The notes under the pieces: generated by a model
What the model was told of the DNA's origin: nothing
What the model saw: the letters and a program-made list of their open reading frames with translations, nothing else
Database searches by the model: none
Made by a program: the position numbers and the translations under genes
Shown here: positions 7,057 to 12,228 of the stretch, piece after piece
How positions within the stretch are numbered: the stretch's first letter is position 1
Layout: each line of letters begins with the position of its first letter
DNA from: Caldimonas sp.
GTDB taxonomy: Bacteria; Pseudomonadota; Gammaproteobacteria; Burkholderiales; Burkholderiaceae_C
Length of the DNA stretch: 12,228 nt
Reading direction: 5' to 3'
NCBI GenBank assembly: GCA_030150305.1
Contig: JASLGD010000122.1
Span: 1 to 12,228 of the forward strand

Positions 7057-7833
7057 ATGCTGCCGATCGCCCTGCTCGCACCGCTCGTCCGCTTCCGCCC
7101 GCGCCACCCGCGCACGCTCGCGTGGGCGCTGGCCGTCGTCGCGATCGCCCTGGCTGCGGCGGCGGCGACCGCGCGCGCCGACGAGCCGAGCGCGACGGTC
7201 GCGACCGGCGTGCTCGACGACGTCCGCAGCCTCGCGCTCGAGCAGGCGACGACCCAGACCGCGGCGACGCGAAGCGCGCGCATCGAGGTCGTCGTCGGTG
7301 CCCTCGATCCGCGCCTGCACCTCGCGCCGTGCGATCGCATCGAGCCGTTCCTGCCGCCGGGAATGCGCCTGTGGGGCAAGAGCCGGATCGGATTGCGCTG
7401 CAAGGAAGGCCGCACCAACTGGAGCGTGTACCTGCCGATCGTCGTCAAGGTCTGGGGCAAGGCGCTCGTCGTTCCCGCCGGCGCGGCGGCGAACAGCGTC
7501 GTCGCCGACGCCGACCTCGCCGAAGCCGAGGTCGACCTCGCCGAGGAATCGACTCCCGTGTTCGTCGACCGCAAGGCCGTCGTCGGCCGCACGCTCGCGC
7601 AGGCGCTCAAGCCCGGGCAGGCGATCCGCCAAGCGCACCTGAAGACGCGCCAATGGTTCGCGGTCGGCGAGACCGTCAAGGTCGTCGCCATCGGCGAAGG
7701 CTTCGCGCTCGAGAGCGTCGGCCAGGCGGTGACGAACGGCGTCGAAGGCCAACCGGCGCGCGTGCGCACCGAGGGCGGCCGCATCGTGACCGGCGTCGCG
7801 ACCGGCGAACGCAGGCTGGAGCTGACCCTGTGA
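7057..7833 (+). CDS. flgA: FlgA, P-ring assembly chaperone
   Basis: FlgA is a periplasmic chaperone that assists FlgI in forming the P ring. The product is 258 residues. The N-terminus is an export signal: a long basic region (Arg12, 14, 16, 19), a hydrophobic core about 21-37, and a probable cut after ARA at residue 41. The mature part has the FlgA pattern: RIEVVVGALDPRLHLAPCDR and GMRLWGKSRIGLRC, with the two cysteines (92 and 115) that are usually paired. A C-terminal SAF-like domain (about 125-255) contains DRKAVVGRTLAQALKPGQAI and TGVATGERRLEL. There is no clear Shine-Dalgarno before the ATG. A possible -10 (TACAGT) ends 6 nt before it, so a very short or absent leader is possible. It diverges from flgB and is followed by the flgMN promoter. 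Confidence 0.93.
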   Translation: MLPIALLAPLVRFRPRHPRTLAWALAVVAIALAAAAATARADEPSATVATGVLDDVRSLALEQATTQTAATRSARIEVVVGALDPRLHLAPCDRIEPFLPPGMRLWGKSRIGLRCKEGRTNWSVYLPIVVKVWGKALVVPAGAAANSVVADADLAEAEVDLAEESTPVFVDRKAVVGRTLAQALKPGQAIRQAHLKTRQWFAVGETVKVVAIGEGFALESVGQAVTNGVEGQPARVRTEGGRIVTGVATGERRLELTL

Positions 7834-7873
7834 ACACGGGGGTCGCGGCGCCCGGCAAGGTGCCAAATATCTC

Positions 7874-7900
7874 TAAAGTCACCGCCCGCCGGGCCGATAG
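7874..7900 (+). promoter_or_regulatory. Sigma-28 (FliA) promoter of flgMN
   Basis: TAAA at 7874-7877, a 15-nt spacer and GCCGATAG at 7893-7900 match the FliA consensus TAAA-N15-GCCGATAA with a single mismatch in the last base. Transcription would start near 7907, leaving a leader of about 44 nt before flgM. In enterobacteria flgM is likewise driven in part by a sigma-28 promoter, giving negative feedback because FlgM inhibits FliA. Confidence 0.85.
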
Positions 7901-7950
7901 TCCCTCCATCATGACGGTCCCGGCACCACCGGCGTCCATTGGAGAGCTGC

Positions 7951-8268
7951 ATGAAGATCGGTCAACCCGCTGACAAGCCGCTGCCGACACCGGCCGTCGG
8001 CACGCCAGCCGCGCCTGCCGACAGCGCCAAGGCCGCCGCCCCGGGGCACGGCAGCGCAGCCGCCAACGTCGACGCCAGCGCCACGGTCGCGCTCTCGAGC
8101 ACCGCATCGACGTTGCTGTCGACCGGCGGCGCCGGCGAGTTCGACGCCGACAAGGTCGCCCGCATCGGCGCCGCGATCGCCGACGGCAGCTTCAAGATCA
8201 ACCCCGAGGCGATCGCCGACAAGCTGATCGGCAACGCCCAGGAGCTGCTCTCGAAGGTACGCGGCTGA
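7951..8268 (+). CDS. flgM: FlgM, anti-sigma-28 factor
   Basis: FlgM binds sigma-28 (FliA) in the cytoplasm and holds late flagellar genes off until it is exported through the finished hook. The product is 105 residues. The N-terminal half is Ala/Pro-rich and low in complexity, as expected for the disordered export part. The C-terminal half (about 65-105) carries the sigma-binding helices, with FDADKVARIGAAIADGSFKI followed by NPEAIADKLIGNAQELL. The ATG at 7951 is chosen over an in-frame TTG at 7939 because a GGAGAG ribosome site at 7941-7946 sits just before it. It is read from the sigma-28 promoter at 7874-7900, and its stop overlaps the next gene's start (TGATG). Confidence 0.92.
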   Translation: MKIGQPADKPLPTPAVGTPAAPADSAKAAAPGHGSAAANVDASATVALSSTASTLLSTGGAGEFDADKVARIGAAIADGSFKINPEAIADKLIGNAQELLSKVRG

Positions 8269-8654
8269 TGCCGGCGGACGCCGCAGCACACTCGCCCGAG
8301 CTCGAAGCGCGCCTCACGGCCGTCGAGACGGGCCTGACCGCACTCGGCAACGCGCTGCGGGCGCGCGACGCGGTGAGCATCGACCTGCACGCCGCCGAGC
8401 TGCACCGCGCGCTCGCGAGCGCGGTCAGCCACTTCTCCGACGCCGCGCGCAACGGTCCGCTGCCGCCGGCGCTGCGCAACCGCCTCGCCACGGCGAGCGG
8501 CCAGGTCGCAGCACAGCGCGAGTCGCTCGCGCGCGCGACCGCGGCGCTCGACCGCGCGATCGAAGTGCTGCTGCCGCGCGACGGCGTCGCGCTCTACTCG
8601 TCGGGCGGCGCGACCGACCGCGGCGTGTTCAAGGGCGGCGCGATCCAGGCCTGA
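8268..8654 (+). CDS. flgN: FlgN-position export chaperone (FlgN-like)
   Basis: The 128-residue product is predicted from its pattern to be almost wholly alpha-helical, with heptad-like Leu/Ala spacing over residues about 10-100 and a Gly-rich tail. FlgN proteins are small helical cytoplasmic chaperones for the hook-junction proteins FlgK and FlgL, and flgN commonly lies directly after flgM. Here the start shares one base with the flgM stop. The sequence itself is weakly diagnostic, so the name rests mostly on position, size, helix content and coupling. The ATG at 8268 is the natural coupled start. A GC-rich hairpin follows the stop directly. Confidence 0.65.
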   Translation: MPADAAAHSPELEARLTAVETGLTALGNALRARDAVSIDLHAAELHRALASAVSHFSDAARNGPLPPALRNRLATASGQVAAQRESLARATAALDRAIEVLLPRDGVALYSSGGATDRGVFKGGAIQA

Positions 8655-8677
8655 CGCGCCGCGCGCGCTACGGCGCG
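8655..8677. terminator. Hairpin between convergent flgN and the exported-protein gene
   Basis: CGCGCCG at 8655-8661 and CGGCGCG at 8671-8677 form a perfect 7-bp stem with a 9-nt loop. It starts right after the flgN stop and overlaps the last codons of the opposing gene, so it could serve both transcripts. There is no T tract on either strand, so termination strength is doubtful. Confidence 0.45.
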
Positions 8678-9237
8678 CAGTCCGACATCTCCTGCTCGAC
8701 GACCCAGCGCTCGGCAGCGGCGCGGTCGGCCATCGTCTGTGCGGTCGACGCGCCCGCGTCGTAGAGGACGCGCCAACTGCCGTCGCGGCCATCGCGCAGC
8801 CACACCGTCTGGTAGAAGCCGACGCGCACGACCTCGGCGCCGCCTTGCGTGCGCTGCAGGATGTACGGTCCGCGCGAGATCGCGATCGTGGGCTCGCCGC
8901 CGATCTGGACGATGCCCGGTCGCCAGCGCAGTGCCACCGTCGTTCCGGCGACGATCGGCGCCCACGCGGCAGCGACGGCGTCACGGCCGCGATCCGCGCC
9001 GTCGTGGCCGGCATCGAAGATCGCGCCCGCGTGCAGGTGCTCGGCGAAGGCGCGCGCGTCGTGCTGCTCGACCGAGCGTGCGAAGCTCTGCTCGCGCCGC
9101 CACACCGCGCACTCGTCGGCGCTCGCCGGAACACGCCTGGATGCGAGCGGGAGAGGCGCGGCCGCGATCGGCGCGTCTTCGGCGAGCGCGACGCCGCAGG
9201 CGGCAGCGAGCACGAGCGGCGCTGCGCCGCCGCGCAT
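8668..9237 (-). CDS. Exported small SnoaL/DUF4440-like protein
   Basis: The 189-residue product has a Sec signal peptide (hydrophobic core about 5-18, likely cut after ALA at residue 19). Residues about 42-165 fit the NTF2-like SnoaL/DUF4440 fold: an opening amphipathic helix with ARSVEQHDARAFAEHLHAGA, then FDAGHDGADRGRDAVAAAWAP, and strands containing WRPGIVQIGG and GFYQTVWLRDGRDGSWRVLYD. Such domains are used both as enzymes and as ligand-binding modules, so no substrate can be assigned. Two cysteines near the ends of the mature chain (43 and 187) could form a disulfide in the periplasm. The start shares one base with the stop of the acetyltransferase upstream (TGATG), so the two are probably co-translated. 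The 3' end converges on flgN. Confidence 0.75.
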   Translation of the reverse strand: MRGGAAPLVLAAACGVALAEDAPIAAAPLPLASRRVPASADECAVWRREQSFARSVEQHDARAFAEHLHAGAIFDAGHDGADRGRDAVAAAWAPIVAGTTVALRWRPGIVQIGGEPTIAISRGPYILQRTQGGAEVVRVGFYQTVWLRDGRDGSWRVLYDAGASTAQTMADRAAAERWVVEQEMSDCAP

Positions 9238-9725
9238 CACAGCGCGCCGGTCCGCGACATGCCGAACGCCTTGACCATCCGCACGCTCGTCTCGCGCCCG
9301 CCGTAGTAGCCCGGCAGGAGCTGCGCCTGCGTGTAGCCGTGGCGACGGTAGAAGACGCGCGCGGCCTCGTTGCTCGCGCGCGCCTCGAGCGTGATGCGGC
9401 CGATGCCGGCGACCTCGGCGCAGCGCTCGAGCCACTCGACCATCGCGCTGCCGACGCCGAAGCGGCGGTGCACGGGCTGGACGGCGAGCAGCAGCAGGTG
9501 CGCTTCGTCGTCGCCGTATTTCATGATCGCGAAGCCGGCGCGGTCGGCGTCGCGCACGGCCACGATCGCGTTGGTGTCGCGGTGGCGCAGGCTCCTCAGG
9601 ATGCGCTCGCGTGTCCAGCTCCAGCCGAGCCCCGCCTCGATGTAGTCGCGCGACATCTCGGCGATGACGAGCGCGTCGGCGCGCGTCGCGAAGCGGATCG
9701 AGGCGGCCGGCGAGGCGCTGCTCAT
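9237..9725 (-). CDS. GNAT-family N-acetyltransferase, RimI-like
   Basis: The 162-residue product has the GNAT fold. The acetyl-CoA pyrophosphate-binding signature RRFGVG lies at residues 87-92 after a beta-strand with LLLLAVQP. The second motif NEAARVFYRRHGY spans 119-131, with Tyr126 in the place of the usual general acid. The ending YYGGRETSVRMVK resembles RimI-type protein N-acetyltransferases, but the substrate is not determined. ATGs at 9725 and 9734 are both possible, and neither has a clear ribosome site; I chose 9725 because it begins just before the first core strand (SIRFATRADAL). It is the first gene of a two-gene unit with the exported protein and diverges from dinB. The LexA box lies 62 bp upstream, so SOS control of this gene too is conceivable but not shown. 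Confidence 0.85.
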   Translation of the reverse strand: MSSASPAASIRFATRADALVIAEMSRDYIEAGLGWSWTRERILRSLRHRDTNAIVAVRDADRAGFAIMKYGDDEAHLLLLAVQPVHRRFGVGSAMVEWLERCAEVAGIGRITLEARASNEAARVFYRRHGYTQAQLLPGYYGGRETSVRMVKAFGMSRTGAL

Positions 9726-9773
9726 GCGGCGCATTCTGCGGCAACCGCGCGGCCGTGTTCCCCGCCTTCCGGC

Positions 9774-9803
9774 TTGCCGCTCGATGCTGTATGCACGTAC
9801 AGT
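9774..9803 (+). promoter_or_regulatory. Probable sigma-70 promoter of dinB
   Basis: TTGCCG (9774-9779), an 18-nt spacer and TACAGT (9798-9803) each match 4 of 6 consensus bases. The LexA box covers the -10 region. A start about 7 nt after the -10 falls at 9810-9811, the GTG proposed as the dinB start. This is inferred from sequence only. Confidence 0.45.
9787..9802. promoter_or_regulatory. LexA (SOS) box of dinB
   Basis: CTGTATGCACGTACAG is an exact CTGT-N8-ACAG match, the LexA operator form of gamma- and betaproteobacteria. It lies in the dinB/acetyltransferase divergent region and overlaps the putative dinB -10, where bound LexA would block RNA polymerase. dinB is a classic SOS gene. Confidence 0.88.
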
Positions 9804-9810
9804 CGACGAC

Positions 9811-11019
9811 GTGCCCCGGCTCGTCGCCCATCTCGACATGGACGCGTTCTACGCGTCGGTCGAGCTGCTGCGCTATCCCGAGCTGCGCGGCCGTGCCGTC
9901 GTCATCGGCGGCGGCCGCGACCACCAGCCGCGCCGCCGCGCCGACGGCACGCACGACTTCCACGTCCTGCGCGACTACGTCGGCCGCGGCGTCGTCACGA
10001 CGAGCACGTACGAGGCGAGAAAGCTCGGCGTGTTCTCGGCGATGGGGATGATGAAGTCGGCGGCGCTCGCGCCCGACGCGATCCTGCTGCCGGTCGACTT
10101 CGACGAATACCGCCGCTACTCGCGGCTCTTCAAGGCGGCGGTGCGCGAGATCGCGCCGGTCGTCGAGGACCGCGGAATCGACGAGATCTACATCGACCTC
10201 AGCGAGCTGCCCGGCGCGGCGAACGACGGCGGGCGCGCCGTCGGCGTCGCGCTGAAGGCGGCGGTGCGCGAGCGCACCGGCCTGACGTGCTCGATCGGCA
10301 TCACGCCGAACAAGCTGCTCTCCAAGCTCGCGTCCGAGCTCGACAAGCCCGACGGCCTGACGCTCCTGACGCACGACGACATCCCGGCGCGCATCTGGCC
10401 GCTCGCCGCGCGCAAGGTCAACGGCATCGGCCCGAAGGCGGCGGCGAAGCTCGCAGCGCTCGGCATCGAAACCGTCGGCCAGCTCGCCGCGGCCGAGCCC
10501 GCGTTCCTGCGCCTGCACTTCGGCCAGGCGTTCGGCGCCTGGATGCACGAGGCGGCGCATGGCCGCGACGATCGTCCGGTCGTGACCCACAGCGAGCCGT
10601 AGTCGATCTGCCGCGAGACGACCTTCGACCGCGACCTGCACGCCGTGCGCGACCGCCTCGTCCTCGGCGCGATCTTCACCGAGCTGTGCGAGCAGCTCGC
10701 CGGCGATCTCGCGCGCAAGTCGTACGCGGCGAAGACGATCGGCATCAAGCTGCGCTTCGACGATTTCGCGATCGCGACGCGCGACCTCACGCTGCCCGGC
10801 CACACGCTCGACGCGCGCGAGATCCGCCGTGCCGCCGGCCAGTGCCTCAAGCGTGTCGACTTGACGCGGCGGCTGCGCCTGCTCGGCGTTCGCGCGAGCG
10901 CGCTCGCCCGCCTCGCCGACCTCGTCGCGCCACTCGCCTCGGCGGCGCCGCTTCCGGTCGTCGCGCGCGAGCCCGATCCGCACGTTCGCGAGCTGCCGCT
11001 GTTCGACGACGCGTCGTAG
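9811..11019 (+). pseudogene. dinB: DNA polymerase IV with an in-frame TAG at the core/little-finger linker
   Basis: Y-family translesion polymerase, 402 codons including a TAG at 10600-10602 (codon 264). The part before it is a full catalytic core: Asp9, Met10, Asp11 in HLDMDAFYASVE, the steric-gate aromatic Tyr14, the catalytic pair Asp124-Glu125 in GIDEIYIDL, CSIGITPNKLLSKLASELDK in the palm, and a helix-hairpin-helix KVNGIGPKAAAKL at about 202-214. The same frame then continues with RETTFDRDL, a complete little-finger domain and a C-terminal ELPLF, the beta-clamp-binding type motif. Both halves keep family sequence, so the break is recent, recoded or an error. I chose GTG 9811 as start because the earlier ATG (9784) lies inside the promoter and LexA box. 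The insert at about 35-50 is, as I recall, usual in betaproteobacterial DinB. Called a pseudogene only because of the stop. Confidence 0.85.
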
Positions 11020-11030
11020 CATCGTCGCGT

Positions 11031-11045
11031 CGCGCCGCCGGCGCG
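11031..11045. terminator. Short GC hairpin between dinB and the lactate dehydrogenase gene
   Basis: CGCGCC (11031-11036) and GGCGCG (11040-11045) form a 6-bp stem with a GCC loop, 12 nt after the dinB stop. No T tract follows. It could be a weak terminator or chance in GC-rich DNA. I saw no promoter for the next gene in this 41-nt gap. Confidence 0.3.
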
Positions 11046-11060
11046 CCTGCCGCCTGGCCC

Positions 11061-12029
11061 ATGACCGTCATCACCTGCATCGAAGACCTGCGCGTGCTCG
11101 CCGAGCGGCGCGTGCCGCGCATGTTCTACGACTACGCCGATTCGGGCTCGTGGACCGAGAGCACGTACCGCGCCAACGAGAGCGACTTCCAGCGCATCAA
11201 GCTGCGCCAGCGCGTCGCCGTCGACATGGACAACCGCACGCTCGCGACGACGATGGCCGGCGTGCCGGTGCGCATGCCGGTCGCGCTCGCGCCGACCGGC
11301 CTCACCGGGATGCAGCATGCCGATGGCGAGATCCTCGCGGCGCGCGCCGCCGAGCGATTCGGCATCCCGTTCACCCTCAGCATGATGAGCATCTGCTCGA
11401 TCGAGGACGTCGCCGCCAGCACCAAGGCGCCGTTCTGGTTCCAGCCGTACATGCTGCGCGACCGCGCCTTCATGGAACGGCTGTTCGAGCGCGCGAAGGC
11501 GGCCAAGTGCAGCGCGCTCGTCCTCACGCTCGACCTGCAGATCCTCGGCCAGCGCCACAAGGACCTGAAGAACGGCCTCACTGCGCCGCCGAAGCCGACC
11601 CTCGCGAACCTGCTCAACCTCGCGACCAAGCCGCGCTGGTGCTGGAACATGCTGCACACCAAGCGCCGCACGTTCGGCAACATCGTCGGCCACGCCGAGG
11701 GCGTCGAAGACCCGTCGTCGCTGTTCGAGTGGACGGCGCAACAGTTCGACCCGACGCTGTCGTGGAAGGACGTCGAGTGGGTGAAGAACCGCTGGGGCGG
11801 CCCGCTCGTGCTCAAGGGCATCCTCGACGTCGAGGACGCGCGCCTCGCCGCCGCGAGCGGCGCCGACGCGATCGTCGTCTCGAACCACGGCGGTCGACAG
11901 CTCGACGGCGCCCCGTCTTCGATCAGCGCGCTGCCGGCGATCGTCGATGCGGTGGGCTCCCGCATCGAGGTGTGGATGGACGGCGGCATCCGCAGCGGGC
12001 AGGACGTGCTCAAGGCCTGGGCGCTGGGC
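11061..12029 (+). CDS. lldD: FMN-dependent alpha-hydroxy-acid (L-lactate-type) dehydrogenase, 3' end lost at an inverted junction
   Basis: This flavoenzyme family oxidises L-lactate or related 2-hydroxy acids to 2-oxo acids, usually at the inner membrane. Hand translation gives 323 normal residues. Key residues are visible: Tyr23 in MFYDYADSGS, Tyr130 in FWFQPYM, Asp158 and Arg165 in TLDLQILGQRHKDLKNG, the FMN-binding Lys252 in LVLKGI, and the catalytic His276 with Arg279 in SNHGGRQLDGAPSS, then the phosphate-binding VWMDGGIRSGQDVLKAWALG. The family then continues about 50-60 residues (typically ARG or similar followed by the second phosphate loop). Here it switches to reverse-complement sequence after ALG at 12029; the frame stays open to the window edge but reads as Arg-rich nonsense. 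Substrate (lactate, glycolate, mandelate) cannot be fixed. No Shine-Dalgarno is evident before the ATG at 11061. Confidence 0.85.
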
Positions 12030-12189
12030 GGATGCCGCCGTCCATCCAGACCTCGATGCGCTCGCCGACGGCGTCGACGATCGCCGGCAGCGCCTCGATG
12101 GAGCTCGGCGCGCCATCGAGCTGGCGGCCGCCGTGGTTCGAGACGACGAGCGCGTCGGCCCCGCTGTGGGGGGCGAAGCGCGCGTCCTC
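12028..12189 (-). pseudogene. Inverted fragment of a second alpha-hydroxy-acid dehydrogenase gene
   Basis: Read on the minus strand this encodes 54 residues from EDARFAPHSGADALVVSNHG to EVWMDGGIR. 48 of these are identical to the corresponding part of the plus-strand gene, and DNA identity is about 85% over 163 bp (my hand count: 25 mismatches, many at third codon positions). It therefore comes from a paralogue or another strain's gene, not from a fold-back of the same molecule. Both gene pieces stop at the same conserved region, tail to tail, with only 34 bp between them. Bases 12190-12228 beyond it match neither this gene family nor anything else I recognise. Likely an assembly chimera at a contig end. 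Confidence 0.7.
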
Positions 12190-12228
12190 GTGGGGAAGAT
12201 GATGTTCATGGGGTTCGTGGTCGCGGTG

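Noticed and set aside
9784..9810. ATG at 9784 (or 9664) as the dinB start
   Set aside because: 9784 lies within the LexA box/promoter region and the residues it adds are not typical of DinB; 9664 lies inside the divergent acetyltransferase gene.
8668..11022. Stop-free minus-strand frame of 784 codons, and others such as 10188-12209 minus, 4042-5373 plus and 448-1776 plus
   Set aside because: These run antisense to or out of frame with clear family genes, are Arg/Ala/Asp-rich and show no domain. Long open shadows are expected at about 70% GC.
1..12228. CRISPR arrays, tRNA or rRNA genes, insertion sequences, phage or defence genes
   Set aside because: No regularly spaced repeats, no recognisable tRNA or rRNA segments, and no transposase, integrase or defence domains in the translated frames.

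Overview
The window is a very GC-rich (roughly 70% by eye) piece of a proteobacterial chromosome, most likely from a betaproteobacterium. The flagellar order flgBCDEFGHIJ with a divergent flgA-flgM-flgN, the sigma-28 box (TAAA-N15-GCCGATAG), the CTGT-N8-ACAG LexA box and a DinB with an arginine-rich insert near residues 35-50 all fit that group. No species can be named from sequence alone.

Region 1 (1-6908, minus strand) is a rod/hook/ring operon read right to left: flgB, flgC, flgD, flgE, flgF, flgG, flgH, flgI and the 5' part of flgJ, which runs off the left edge. FlgB, FlgC, FlgF and FlgG are rod proteins, FlgE is the hook, FlgD the hook scaffold, FlgH and FlgI the L and P rings, and FlgJ the rod cap with a probable muramidase. 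Spacing is tight except for a 208-nt gap between flgF and flgG that holds nested inverted repeats. A short palindrome overlaps the flgF ribosome binding site.

Region 2 (7057-8654, plus strand) is divergent from flgB: flgA (P-ring chaperone), then a near-consensus sigma-28 promoter, then flgM (anti-sigma-28) and a flgN-position chaperone, coupled by a TGATG overlap.

Region 3 (8668-9725, minus strand) holds two translationally coupled genes: a RimI-like GNAT acetyltransferase followed by a small exported SnoaL/DUF4440-like protein. Region 4 (9774-11019, plus strand) is dinB (DNA polymerase IV) behind a textbook LexA box. Its frame is interrupted by a TAG exactly at the linker between the polymerase core and the little-finger domain.

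Region 5 (11061-12228) is an FMN-dependent alpha-hydroxy-acid (L-lactate-type) dehydrogenase that is intact for 323 codons. It then breaks into an inverted copy of a related but non-identical gene of the same family (about 85% DNA identity over 163 bp). This looks like a chimeric contig end, although a real rearrangement is possible.

I found no clear new multi-gene system. The items most worth checking are the split dinB with its LexA-overlapped, possibly leaderless start, the fold-back at the right end, and the two RNA-structure candidates in the flagellar operon.
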